Below the pieces are notes generated by a model. The model had not been told where the DNA came from. It did not search any database and saw only the letters and a program-made list of their open reading frames with translations. From Saccoglossus kowalevskii (taxonomy: Eukaryota; Hemichordata; Enteropneusta; Harrimaniidae): a DNA stretch of 20,306 bases. Each line of letters starts with the position of its first letter. Within the stretch, counting starts at the first letter, position 1. The position numbers and the translations under genes are program-made. The DNA is taken from assembly GCF_000003605.2 (NCBI RefSeq), contig NW_003149768.1:185268-205573 (forward strand), read 5' to 3'. This document shows, in pieces, positions 1 through 9,854 of the stretch.

Positions 1-1400
1 CTGGAATTAATTTATTTCAGGGGGTGTTTTTTTAGGAATTTCTCCCAGTCCACGATTGTCACCAAAGATTAGTGGCTCTCATAGCCTAATAAATAATTAA
101 TAAAACACTAATTAATTAATGTCATTCACTAAGAGAGATCCAAGGTCTGCATGCCAAAGTTTACCAGAACAGTATTTTCTCCCAAGCTGATTCACCCACA
201 TTTCTACAATTGGATTTTGGTTTGCACTGAAATTATGTATGAAATTACTATGCTAGAGGTAGCCAATAACCTTTGAGTTCAAATGCTGGTTTTCAATTAT
301 AAACAAAAACAGTGTTGCACTATTGTAAACATCACGCAATGCTGCAGGGAAACAATCACTATATTATTACACTCACTGTAATCATAATTTTTGGCAATAA
401 TAGTTTGAAATAATACTTCTGCCTAGTTTTTCCCTGTTTTAATCGGTTGATCACACATCCACAATCACTTTATTAAGATTGGGTTTTCTAGCGCCAGATA
501 CAAGACCTTGCTTCAGCCAATCAGATTGCTAGATTCAAACAAACCATGTTATAATTGAAATTAAACTACCATGATTTTGTTTGTAATTGAGTATTTTATG
601 TAAATTTCTATAATATCTTTGTCAAGTTTGAACTAGATTAACATATTTAAATTTGTCACATTTCTGTAATTTTCACTGATTTTAATCTTAATTTGGGACC
701 AAACATACAAAATGTAACATTCCTTTTAGTTTTTGATCAACAAATCTTAAATTTTTGCAACATTTCACGTAGAAAAGAGCAGACTATAAATGGAACTATT
801 TTGTGGATGGTGCCTGAAATTGACTTTAGCACTCAAAGGGGCATCAAATATTTTGAAAAAATGTAAAATAATTTAGCAGTTGACATTGTATCTCACAATG
901 GATGGGGATAGGGGACCCAACTAAAATCCATCTATGCATATTTGAAAGAAAAAAAATATAAATACATGTAGGGGTGAATATCTTGACTGAAAGTATTAAT
1001 TATTGCGCCTAACATATGTCTTACATAATCTCAAAAAAACATCCTTGGGGAAAAAAAGATCATAAGCACCTTCGTTTCAGTTTCTCAACCACGCAAGCAA
1101 TATGACTGCATCACATTCTTTAAAGTTATGTCTATCAAGCTGTGCCCTTCTTTTTTATCACGTCAAATAAACCAATATTTGTTCATAAGGACACGTTATG
1201 TCCATGTTTCCATTGTTTAGGGTTATTATTCCTTGACAATAGTATGTAAAGGTATAGTTATTTTATATCAACAAAACGTACCAATAGGTGTAAAACTTAA
1301 AGCCTCATTTTCAAGGTTGGGTATAGGAATTGGTATGCTGATGGGACCAGAACAGCATTTCAATGAAGTGTGTGAAAAGTTAAATTCTAGTACCAGTATA
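1..1400. other. AT-rich non-coding stretch
   Basis: No reading frame, splice-site pair or RNA gene could be supported here. Stops are dense in all frames. A CCAAT-box match (AGCCAATCAG) lies near 515-525, but no transcription unit follows it. The first 60 bases resemble a sequence near 11829-11873 and are listed separately. Confidence 0.5.
17..59 (+). repeat. Dispersed repeat fragment, copy 1
   Basis: This stretch (a G-run, then a T-run, then GGAATTT, a C-run and GATTGTCACCA) matches 11829-11873 in order and spacing with scattered differences. Two copies 11.8 kb apart in the same orientation suggest an interspersed repeat family. The family is not identified. The copy may extend left of the window. 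Confidence 0.35.
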
Positions 1401-1651
1401 ATACTGTAAAATCCATACTGCTAGAAATTTTCCAATGTCAGGATTTTAGGGCATTCATGAATTTTTACTGCTATACAATTTTTGAATTTTCATTGATTTG
1501 CAAAATTTGCGAAGACTGAAACGATTCACAGCAGTCACTGCATGTTATGATTTTTATTCGAGCCTCTACATCAACTTCACAGATTAGCTTACATATATAG
1601 ATTTTAAATTTCTTTTTGTAAGACCCTTTTTATCCTTTCCTAAGGATTTTA

Positions 1652-1677
1652 TGTGTCTAATAAATATTATTATTATA
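1652..1677 (+). repeat. (ATT)n-like tail, possible retroposon 3' end
   Basis: GTGTCTAATAAATATTATTA is followed by more AT. Microsatellite tails of this kind end some invertebrate LINEs and SINEs, and the sequence contains an AATAAA. No coding remnant was found immediately upstream, so the assignment is weak. Confidence 0.2.
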
Positions 1678-1699
1678 ATCAATTTCTGGCTTTTGATTT

Positions 1700-2940
1700 G
1701 ATTGAATGAATTTTACAATTCGGATTCATGTAATTTTTTTTTTATTTGAAATAAAACTTAATGAAGGTATATTTTGTAACAATACAAATCAGTTTTCCTT
1801 TAAACATACACTTAGAAACCTGAAGGAGGTGTTAGTTTCAACTTTGTGCATGCAAGTGCATGTTTACAAACCAGTCTCCCATACCTATACCACAGTGTTT
1901 TGGAAAGTAGAGCAGATCGTACTTAGATTTATATTACTGAAATAACAGCTGGCTCTTGGATTCCAGAACCACTTTGGTGCAAGGCGAACATGGTTTTACA
2001 TCTAAAAATTCAAATTCATCAAATTTTGATTACCATCAACAAATTTTACATATTCATGCATCTTCCTTGTAATAAAAATGATGCAAGAGTTATCAACACC
2101 AAGCAGCAGATTGGCATTTAATTAAAGTCCAATTATTCCTGTTATAACCAAGTTAGATTTCCAAAATTTTGGATCTCCAAAATTCAAGAAACATTTTTAG
2201 TACGGGAAGATAAAACCGAAAACAAAGTCTGATGGCCTTAATTTGAGTGCTATAGAAATGACTGTATCCAATGCACACAGTTGTAAACAATACAGTTCAG
2301 TAAACAATAAGACACTATATTATTCTATTATAAAAGACTTCATTTGCATAACAATAGTAAACACATAACAATAGTAAACAACAATGCATGATAAACATGA
2401 AAATCAGGTGACCGAGAATTGGTCATAAAATGACTTGCGCTCTGAAACATGATATAGTTCTACCAACTGAATACTGTGGAAGAACTTATTTTTCACAAAA
2501 ATACTAATTCAGGACAGGAATATTTTCATAGGATTTCATTTCATTGGAATCACCTGCTCAGCTGAAATATTTATAAATAATTCCAAGTGAAACAAACAAT
2601 CTCATTTTGTGAGCATCAATCAAATGAAATTCTAACCAAAAGTGTCCCAGAATGCACTAGGTGCCTGGAAAGGTTTGTTTGATTAAACAGAAACGAGCAA
2701 GATATATCGGTATGATGTATGACCGCATTTAATAACAAAAATGCACATGAAACTATACATGCTTTGCAAATAAGCATAGACACTATTGACAATTTTCTGA
2801 GATGAGCACTGATCAGTTCTTTCACAGACTCGCCAATTGTACTTCCAATAAGCTAAACTTATAAATCAATGTAAATATTTACACATAAGGTGCAATTCAG
2901 TGCTTCGATTATTAACGTACTGTTTTGAACAAAGTTTACT
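1700..2940. other. AT-rich non-coding stretch with a 17-bp tandem duplication
   Basis: No convincing gene is present. Short open frames here have low-complexity composition and no recognisable domain. A perfect two-copy tandem repeat of 17 bp (CATAACAATAGTAAACA) occupies 2347-2363 and 2364-2380. Confidence 0.5.
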
Positions 2941-2943
2941 AAG

Positions 2944-3273
2944 TTACTGTGAAACCATTTATTTTCACTGACAATTAATTTCACTATTTTGATGTTTTGA
3001 TCATATTCACTGTGTTTTAATTTCACTATTTTGATGTTTTGATCATATTCACTGTGTTTCAATTTCACTATTTTGATGTTTTGATCATATTCACTGTGTT
3101 TCAATTTCACTATTTTGATGTTTTGATCATATTCACTGTGTTTTAATTTCATGAAGTTGTCAAGGAAACAATAAGTTTTATTGTTATTTTACATATTCAT
3201 GTAGATTTAATTTAGCGGATTTTACTTCTCAGCGAAATTAAAACCCAGTGAATAATTAATGCATTTACAGTAA
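2944..3273. mobile_element. MITE-like element with long terminal inverted repeats
   Basis: The left end starts TTACTGTGAAACC and the right end, reverse-complemented, starts TTACTGTAAATGC. The similarity continues inward for about 41 bases: both ends carry ATTCACTG or TTTCACTG followed by TTAATTTC, roughly three quarters identical. The ends can be read as TA-CTGT...ACAG-TA, which would fit a TA target duplication of the Tc1/mariner kind, but superfamily assignment is inference. The interior is dominated by a 42-bp tandem array. No transposase is encoded, so the element would be non-autonomous. Confidence 0.6.
2977..3150. repeat. 42-bp minisatellite, four copies plus a partial
   Basis: Units lie at 2977-3018, 3019-3060, 3061-3102 and 3103-3144, followed by six bases of a fifth. 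They are nearly identical, differing mainly at a T/C in the last base of the unit. Because 42 is a multiple of three, the minus strand stays open and would encode a 14-residue repeat (KLKHSEYDQNIKIV). I regard that reading frame as a by-product of the repeat, not a gene. Each unit carries TTCACTGTGTTTTAATTTCAC, resembling the inner part of the surrounding element's terminal repeat. Confidence 0.9.
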
Positions 3274-4364
3274 AACAAATTCTCTGTTACAAAATTCTAG
3301 ATGATAAACTTCTGTTATTGCTTATGAATTTGTTTAAATTAGTGAAGTAATTCAACAATTGTTGCAAACTGGGTTACCATATGCGGAATATGAAGTACCG
3401 TACATACCAACTAAGAAGTTGAGGTTGACAATAAAATGAGGGGCGCTATAAATATATACAAGCGACCTGTCAATCGAAATAGTTCCACTGTCCTACAACA
3501 ACATTGTGGTAGCCAGCAAGCAAGGAACGGAAACCCATAAGACTTCTTCTTGAAAACTGCCAGCACAATTTTATACCAAATATCAAAACAATCACCTATA
3601 TCAACAGCTACACTCTGTCATCTACAATAACAGAGGAGCTAAAAACTGTTTGTCCACCACTGATAAGGGAATAAAATTTGCTCTTTTCATTTCACCAGAT
3701 ACCCCCTAAAAATAATGGTATAAGCCAAACGTCTCAAAACTCTTCTTCTCAAAAACAACAAAAGCTGTAAAACAAATTACATTTTTCACAAATGACTATT
3801 CATAAAAATTACTATCTATTAGTTTCAATTAGTTAAATTCTTTTTATATCATGTAACGTATAATAGCATTTATAATAACTGTAATTTAATCATCTGTATT
3901 GGTATAGGATATGAAAACTGACAGGATATGAGAGCAATTCTAAAAGTTATTAATTTTTATAAAAACAGGAAAACACTTATTTTTAAATATTAGATAGGTT
4001 GATTATCAAACGATCTTCTTATAGGACTCCATAGAAACAATATTTGCAATAAAATTAGGGGAAAATTGATGACAAAAGACAGCGATAAAAAACGTTTAAT
4101 ATGTTCTTTATTTGTAGTAAGGGCAAAGTTCAGAAAATAAAGCAGAACACCATTCTGATTTGATACCACGTGGCAAGTATTGAAAAAAATCGCATTTATT
4201 ATTATTATAAAAAGCAAATACAAAAGATAGCAAGAAAACGACATACAAAATAAACATAAAACAATAAATAAAATTCACTTACATGTTTTTGAACTAACTA
4301 CACACTGTGTTAGATTTAGAAACAATGCATCTACACGATTATAAGTGATGTGTGGAGATAAAAC
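3274..4364. other. AT-rich non-coding stretch
   Basis: No gene could be supported. An 84-residue minus-strand frame at 3990-4244 is hydrophobic and rich in Phe, Leu and Ile, as expected from AT-rich DNA. It has no recognisable domain or convincing flanking splice sites. A promoter-like TATA motif at 3447 is listed separately. Confidence 0.5.
3441..3458 (+). promoter_or_regulatory. Possible TATA box with BRE-like upstream sequence
   Basis: TATAAATATATA is directly preceded by GGGGCGC, which matches the TFIIB recognition element in most positions. A start about 30 bases on would fall near 3477. AATAAA at about 3671-3676 could end a short transcript. No convincing ORF follows, so any product would be non-coding or spliced onward. 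The TATA motif is nearly symmetric and could be read on either strand. Confidence 0.25.
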
Positions 4365-4558
4365 TACTGTAAAACACTGTTAATTTTCGCTATTGCTGAA
4401 GGAATGACTCAGTCAAAATAAAATCCAACAAATATACCTTTTTTCCTATATTTTACATTCAACTTGTCCAAAATCGGTGAAAATAAATTCCATACAAAAC
4501 ACGCAATGAGTCTTTTCAGTGAAAATTAATTCTAGCTAAAATAAAGTATTTGACAGCA
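4365..4558. mobile_element. Possible short inverted-repeat element related to the 2944-3273 MITE
   Basis: The left end begins TACTGTAAAACACTGTTAAT and the right end, reverse-complemented, begins TGCTGTCAAATACTTTATTT. Both continue into TTTTNGCTA. By eye about 21 of 28 positions match. The TACTGTAAA start recalls the element at 2944-3273. No transposase is present and no clear target duplication was seen. Confidence 0.35.
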
Positions 4559-4559
4559 C

Positions 4560-5240
4560 CAAACACAAAAAGGGAATATTATAATACGCAATCATGCTTT
4601 GAATGTTAATGTCACAGTGCTAGATATAACTACATACTATAGTAACAATGTAAATGTTATTTAGGTTATGGGCGGAGGTCTAAGTCGAAGGAAAAGTATT
4701 AAAATGCAGGGAAATCAACATCAAGTATATAGTTTAATTAATTGATGGTGTCATATTTCGTCTGATACTTGATATCATTAATAATGTTTAATTGCAAGTA
4801 TAATTTATAATTATGCAGGTGGTAATTTGTAATTAATTGTCGTATTACTCCCAATAAATATTGGTTATTAAATATTTTATAACGGAACACTGTATGGGAC
4901 ACTTACATGTAAGTTTGTATTAATCTAGGAAACAGAATTTCTCAATTCAGGCTAGTGTCAGGAAACAGTCACTTAGGTGACAAATATTAGGCTAAGCAGC
5001 AAATAAAATTAATTAATTAATTAGTTAATCAATCAATCAATCAATCACCTATTTCATTAACAAATTTAGGTGACAAGAATGTTTTGAAATTTAAGAATAA
5101 ATTTTAAAATATGAGTAAAAATGAAAAATATTATATCCTTCCGTTTCAAACTGCCAGAGTAGTCACTCAATTCTGATACTGGTATAGTTGTCGATTCGTT
5201 AAATGGAAAGAATACATGACTAAATGACAGAAGGCTATTA
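4560..5240. other. AT-rich non-coding stretch
   Basis: No gene is supported. It contains TTAA-type and AATC-type simple repeats near 5009-5046. A minus-strand frame at 5066-5272 includes a protein-like stretch (NESTTIPVSELSDYSGSLKR) but ends in low-complexity Phe/Ile/Lys sequence. It is discussed with the GC-rich island. Confidence 0.45.
5009..5046. repeat. Simple repeats (TTAA)n and (AATC)n
   Basis: TTAA-type repeats at 5009-5022 are followed by five perfect AATC units at 5027-5046. Confidence 0.85.
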
Positions 5241-5318
5241 TGTCGGTCACTCCTGTCACTCCATGTGTCCATTTACATTGTGGTCCTTCCTGTAGTGTTA
5301 AACAAGTCGTTGTGGGTC

Positions 5319-5404
5319 ATGGCGTCGTCCAAATATCCGACATCAACCCCGGACATCAGCACGGAACGGAACTCAGCCAAAGGACACACTCTAACAAGAC
5401 AACC
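5319..5404 (+). CDS. Candidate first coding exon (unconfirmed)
   Basis: An ATG in good context (GTCATGG) opens a frame reading MASSKYPTSTPDISTERNSA and onward for 28 complete codons. A plausible donor, CC|GTAAAG, lies at 5404/5405 just before an in-frame stop. The composition, polar and rich in Ser, Thr and Lys, is typical of protein N-termini. The same DNA on the minus strand is also open for 57 codons (5446 down to 5276), and a 96-codon plus-strand frame overlaps at 5240-5530. The openness may therefore only reflect locally higher GC. No following exon was identified and the function is unknown. Confidence 0.25.
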
Positions 5405-5702
5405 GTAAAGTTGACTGAAAATTCCAATACCATAGTAGTTGTCGGTTTATGTTGGCCCACAGATCGTGCAGCTGCTTATACATCGTGGAAATCGCTACAT
5501 TGTTTTTGTAGACAGCGGGAATCCAAATGATTGAACACAGTCCCCCTATCACGGGACTGACTGTGTACTGAACAAAGTTTAAGTTTATAAATACAACCAG
5601 AACGTCACAATGCCCTCCATCAACAAGTACATCTTAGTCCAACTAAGAGGCATCACGGGGAAACAAACTACACAGCAACAAAGCTAAATGCAATTGACTT
5701 AC

Positions 5703-5745
5703 CGTCGACATTTCGTCCCCCGACCGCGGAGTCGGCCACCGCCAT
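5703..5745 (-). CDS. Candidate first coding exon of an unidentified minus-strand gene
   Basis: On the minus strand an ATG with strong Kozak context (A at -3, G at +4) starts MAVADSAVGGRNVD. It runs 14 codons plus one base into a consensus donor, GACG|GTAAGT (intron begins at 5702). The exon lies in the most CpG-rich part of the window, and the upstream sequence to about 5880 has no TATA box but has a CRE-like TGACGTGG. This is what a CpG-type promoter and first exon look like. The frame is also open upstream of the ATG for more than 30 codons. I could not find a phase-compatible second exon, although several acceptor-like sites lie at 5400-5660. The protein family is unknown. Confidence 0.42.
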
Positions 5746-5860
5746 AGTGGACGTAGTCGGTTCTTGCCCTGAACACCGTAGATCACCTTCTTCGCGACGA
5801 TAACACGGTGTCCATTTTAGTTTTAGGATCGTCCGTGACGTGGACACTTATTGAATAACC
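5746..5860 (-). promoter_or_regulatory. CpG-rich putative promoter / 5' UTR
   Basis: This stretch is dense in CpG compared with the AT-rich surroundings and sits directly upstream of the candidate minus-strand start at 5745. It contains a CRE-like site (TGACGTGG, 5836-5843). There is no TATA box. It would serve the minus-strand candidate exon. Confidence 0.35.
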
Positions 5861-5869
5861 AAATCTTCG

Positions 5870-6410
5870 TGGTATTCACATGAATAGTGAGTCATTGTTT
5901 ATATGGAGATGACGGTGTGTTGCTGGCATGAAAGGTCAACGTGAAACTATAAAGCAGTCAAGACAATTAACTCTAAGGTCTCAATTTTGCGCCCTCTACC
6001 GACAAGAGTTTTCTCCCAGTGGTAACGGCGGTTTCCAGACTGCCATAAAATACTTTTTTTTAAATTGCCATATTTTATATGTATTTTTTTTCTCATGTAA
6101 AAATCATTTCCAAGTCATTTAAATTTACAATATGTGATGGTCTGAACTTTTGCGCGCACTGCGGGGAGAAACAAATATAAGCCAAGATTCTTACTTGTTC
6201 CAATAATGAAGAAATGTAGATATGTTTTTTTTTTTTAAAGTTTATAGAGAAGTGTTTTCCAGCCCAGTAATTCACTTCACATTAAGATATTAGATGGGCC
6301 ATTATTGCATGCAAAGCTACGTATTAGTAAACCAAGACTCATCCACACCTCTCATTTCCTATGAATCCATCGGTGTAAATTTGAAACAAGGGCCAATACA
6401 AATTGCACAT
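5870..6410. other. Non-coding stretch
   Basis: Nothing could be supported as a gene. The short open frames in both directions are mutually overlapping and low in complexity. Poly-T runs lie near 6054-6062 and 6225-6237. Confidence 0.45.
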
Positions 6411-6418
6411 TTCATAGG

Positions 6419-6559
6419 CAGGGGCGGATTTAGAGGGGAACCGCGAATTAGACCTTCGGCTAAACCACAGTCCCTCAACACTATTATTATTCACTAGTGT
6501 TGAGGGACTGTGGCTAAACATATCGGCCCCCCTATTCCAGAATCCTAGATCCGCCCCTG
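6419..6559. mobile_element. 141-bp hAT-like palindromic MITE
   Basis: The ends are inverted: the left end is CAGGGGCGGATTTAG and the right end, reverse-complemented, is CAGGGGCGGATCTAG. This start is widely seen in hAT-type non-autonomous elements (established knowledge). The inner arms CCACAGTCCCTCAACACT (6465-6482) and their exact reverse complement (6496-6513) form a perfect 18-bp stem around a 13-base loop. No intact 8-bp target duplication is visible: the left flank is TTCATAGG and the right flank ACACGGAT. Overlapping short open frames on both strands are by-products of the palindrome. Confidence 0.65.
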
Positions 6560-6720
6560 ACACGGATCCCAGTGAAATAGTTACATTCATTTTTCAGAGT
6601 TAAGGAAACACAGTAAAAAAAGAGCAGCAACTACTTAACTTGAACGATTTGATCTAATATTACAACAAAATATTTATAAATGTTACTGTAACAATAATAG
6701 TCGTATTGTCAAAAGAATAC

Positions 6721-6856
6721 TTAACAGCGTGGTCGTTACGCAGTTCATGTCCGAATTTCATATACACAAACAATGTATTTACACGCGTTGTGTACGTCAC
6801 TATGAGTCCCACATGGAACATGACGCGGTGCGACCGTGACGACTGCCGCCCTTTAA
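6721..6856. mobile_element. TTAA-flanked short inverted-repeat element
   Basis: TTAA occurs at both ends (6721-6724 and 6853-6856). The left end reads TTAACAGCGTGGTCGTTACG and the right end, reverse-complemented, TTAAAGGGCGGCAGTCGTCA. With one or two gaps these share the GG..GTCGTYACG core. The core also occurs at the ends of elements at 7012-7305, 12206-12370 and 18350-18514, suggesting a family of TTAA-target elements (piggyBac or Sola3 type by target preference). The element is degenerate. Confidence 0.45.
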
Positions 6857-7011
6857 TGAGATGGGAAACTACAAAAACGAAAGACATTTTTCAAGTAGAC
6901 ATGTGACAAAAGCGAATCATATTAGACAAAGCAATTCAATGGCCACACCAGATACCAAAGGTAATTATGTAACTATTGAATAGGGTATTTTTTTGTTTAT
7001 TAATAGCTAGT

Positions 7012-7305
7012 TTAAAGAGGTGGTCGTCGCGCCGCGCATGTGTGACATTTGTGTTGATAAACATTGATTTTCCCACAATCCAATGCGCTTTGCTGAGGAA
7101 ATCACGAGTACGGTTTTGCCCTGGGCGCCACTTGTACTAGTTACTGTCGGCGACTCCTTCGATACCTTCCGATCAAAATTACGTAATAAAAGCTTGGTAA
7201 CCTCTCAGTTTGTACACGTTTGACTGCGCAATAGTCAAAATTGCCAGCTTTGTTTCTATGAGACCTATAAATTTAGCGCATGCGTGGCGCAACGACTACC
7301 GCCCT
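7012..7305. mobile_element. Larger inverted-repeat element with related ends
   Basis: The left end starts with TTAA, then AGAGGTGGTCGTCGCGCCGC and GCATG. The right end, reverse-complemented, starts AGGGCGGTAGTCGTTGCGCC and then ACGCATG. The two ends pair over about 25 bases with a few gaps. A TTAA is present on the left only; the right flank is GTGG, so a target duplication is not demonstrated. The interior has no recognisable coding content. Confidence 0.4.
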
Positions 7306-7309
7306 GTGG

Positions 7310-8010
7310 TTGGAGAATATGCCAGGGGGCATTATATCACAATTCCCGCATATCATTGCAGCACGCCTATTTCTGACCAGACGATTTTCTTAAAAGCATT
7401 ATAAAGGCATCAACATTAACAATATGGGAACGTTGCGTTTGTTGACGTGTTTTGTAAATGGCACCCAATCTATAACAAATTTGTTCTGCCTACGAGGTGT
7501 GTTTAAAGTCACTAACCATAAAATGCTGACAAATGCGAAGGTATATGTGTAGCTGAGAAAATGGAAAGATAGATTATCCTACTTGGAACAATTCAGATCA
7601 TAAAGCCATGGGAATATCACGTTACCAGTATATGTTAAATTTAGTACATATATAAGTAAATATACTTATATTTGAAATGGACCAAACAAAATACACAATC
7701 ACGGGTGAGACAGAAATGGTGGCCCAGCCATGCCAGATATTTTGACATTACAAAAAGCTTTTTTTATCTCGCAAATCACACATTGTATAGATATTTTACT
7801 GAAATGCCATTTTGATTTCTTGTCAAAATCTCCCCTTCCTTTTACAATATGCTGAAAACATGGATCTAATTGCGATATGAGATTCATAAACAAGAACTGT
7901 CAATTAATATCTGTATTTTAGAATAATGCTAAACTCTTGATAGCGTGGAAGATTTTTTTTTCATGTACATATTGATGCTTGCCTGATGTAGCAAACAAAG
8001 TACACTGTAA
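7310..8010. other. AT-rich non-coding stretch
   Basis: No gene is supported. A 64-residue minus-strand frame at 7699-7893 has some Cys and Lys but no recognisable domain and no clear splice context. Confidence 0.45.
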
Positions 8011-8019
8011 ATTATATGA

Positions 8020-9010
8020 GCACTTTCATGTTTTTCATTAAAACACACCGTTTTAATTGAAAGCACACTGTTGTAATTAAAAACACGTGTATTATATTAT
8101 AAAACACCAGGTCACCTGTATTTTCTATCAAAATTATAGTGGTTTAGAAAGTGTTTTTGAGAGTTATTAAAACACTTTTTGATGAAATTAAATAAATTGT
8201 AAACACACAAAAATACACTTTTTTTTCAAAATAAAACACCGAGTGTTTTACGGGGACAAAAATGTGTCATTAGAGTATTTATTGATAGAACATTTATGGA
8301 CTAATGCATCTAACTTTATGCAAGCAGTATTACCAAAATTGAGTGAAAAGTCTGGAGACTCGTGAGTAAACATTATGGTATATATGTCAACTTGACAATC
8401 ACCGAAAGTGACGTAATTTAACGTATAATGAGATGGTCATGTCATTATCTTCAGAAAATAGTTCTATATCTAATTAATTTCATGTACGCTTATACGGTCT
8501 TACAACCTATAAGTACTACTGGAAATCAAGACACGTGGTGAATTAAGTACCTTGTGTCCTAATGGATTTTGATACTCCGCATTTGGTGAACGGTGGATGT
8601 AGTTCCAATCACATCTGAGCATTCTCACATGTGATTTAAACATTTTTCTCTAAACTGTTCAATTTGAAACACTTCAAAAAGCAACATCGCCAACAATATT
8701 TCAACCCAAAACACCAGACAGTAAATGTTAATGTATAAGGCACATTTGTGTCCTTGAGAGTAACTAAAACACCTTTCTTCCAAATTGTTTTATTTTGAAG
8801 CACTTTCTAAAACACACATGCAGTGTTTCAAGGTAAAACACTCGACTAAGCATGTTTTCTATGTGTTTATGTATACGACATGTAAACAAATTCATAAGAG
8901 TAACTAAAATACTTTTCTTCAAAATGCAATGTTTCAACCTAAAACACCCGATTAGATAAGTGTTCATATACAGGACACTTTTGTGTGTCGTCTATAATAG
9001 AAACACTGCT
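8020..9010. repeat. Degenerate dyad array, left block
   Basis: AAACAC and GTGTTT words recur on both strands throughout. A second motif type, GGCACATTTGTGTCC (about 8738-8752), GGACACTTTTGTGTGTC (about 8973-8989) and GGGACAAAAATGTGTC (about 8255-8270), is itself nearly self-complementary. Part of the block is tandem: AGAGTAACTAAAACACCTTT at 8757 recurs at 8897, 140 bases on, and TTTCAAGGTAAAACACTCGA near 8826 recurs as TTTCAACCTAAAACACCCGA near 8932. A more diverged copy starts near 8647. The block therefore includes about three diverged units of 110-140 bp. Confidence 0.55.
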
Positions 9011-9780
9011 TACTGTCGACTGTATGTAGCATATTTATTATAAAATAAAAACAGCTCAAACACGTCATCATTGCCAGCAAGCATACTATACATGTAAGCT
9101 ATTTATTGACTTTAGTATTTTCAATAATTAACAGCTTTATATATTCCTATATTTTGCGAGTGTGCATAACATGTGTCATAAGTTTAATAACCGATGGAAT
9201 TAAACATGCACGGTGTTGTTATCAATGCTCGTGTTAGTAAGCTGAATGACGCAGCGCTAAACAGGCGTTAATTCCCGTTCACTTCGTGTTGTGGTTATAT
9301 TTTCGTTTTCACATTACATATGCGTTACTTTATTTTACTTTTCATATTTCTGATTCAAATATCGCATTTCTTGGAAAAACAATGATAATTAATTAAACAT
9401 TACTCACTGGATTTTTGTACTATCATATTATATTTTAAAGAGCGGTCAGGATGATATTGCTAATATTGGGAATTGATTTTGCCCTGTTAATATGGGTTAT
9501 TGTTGGTTCAGTGCCCTCGTCCTCTATGCCCGGAGAGCTCTAGTTAGGTAAATATAGTTTTAAAATACCACATAAGGGTTGATTTTAAAAGGGTTTTAAA
9601 ACTAAGCAATCAAACCATTTATCAGATAGAAAAGTAAAAGATGTATGAAATAGAATAGATACAGTGCATATATGCAGATTCGAGAATGGGAGTGCAATAT
9701 AGTACATTTATTTCTAGAGAGCATGTTTCTCTGAAATTAATGATTTTTTAATTTGTTCCACTATTATTTTTTGTTTTTCC
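9011..9780. other. Non-coding stretch between the dyad blocks
   Basis: No gene could be supported. A TGCCCGGAGAG word near 9528-9538 recurs near 9792-9802 inside a candidate exon. I tested a possible upstream partner exon with a donor at 9547, and the joined frame hits a stop. Confidence 0.4.
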
Positions 9781-9782
9781 AG

Positions 9783-9853
9783 GAATATGATGTGCCCGGA
9801 GAGACTGCATTTGAGACAATACTATTACATGGGAAGAGATTGGATACTATGAG
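9783..9853 (+). CDS. Candidate internal exon, 71 nt (unconfirmed)
   Basis: A strong polypyrimidine tract and acceptor (TTTTTTGTTTTTCCAG, ending at 9782) precedes an open stretch reading EYDVPGETAFETILLHGKRL and then DTMR. It ends at a weaker donor, GAG|GTTAAT. Read in phase 0 it gives 23 codons plus two bases. The residue mix looks coding, but I do not recognise a family and found no partner exons. The donor lies at the very edge of the 124-bp hairpin element that starts at about 9855. Confidence 0.2.
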
Positions 9854-9854
9854 G

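Noticed and set aside
510..530. CCAAT box AGCCAATCAG
   Set aside because: No start site, TATA box or coding sequence near enough to give it meaning.
2859..3152. 97-residue minus-strand frame with a 14-residue repeat
   Set aside because: It is the translation of the 42-bp minisatellite inside a MITE. It stays open only because 42 is divisible by three.
6294..6590. Overlapping frames on both strands (6294-6497 plus, 6339-6590 minus)
   Set aside because: They are by-products of the hAT-like palindrome, whose arms are open on both strands.
9500..9547. Possible exon with donor TTAG|GTAAAT upstream of the 9783 exon
   Set aside because: In the phase needed to join the 9783-9853 exon the last codon is a TAG stop.
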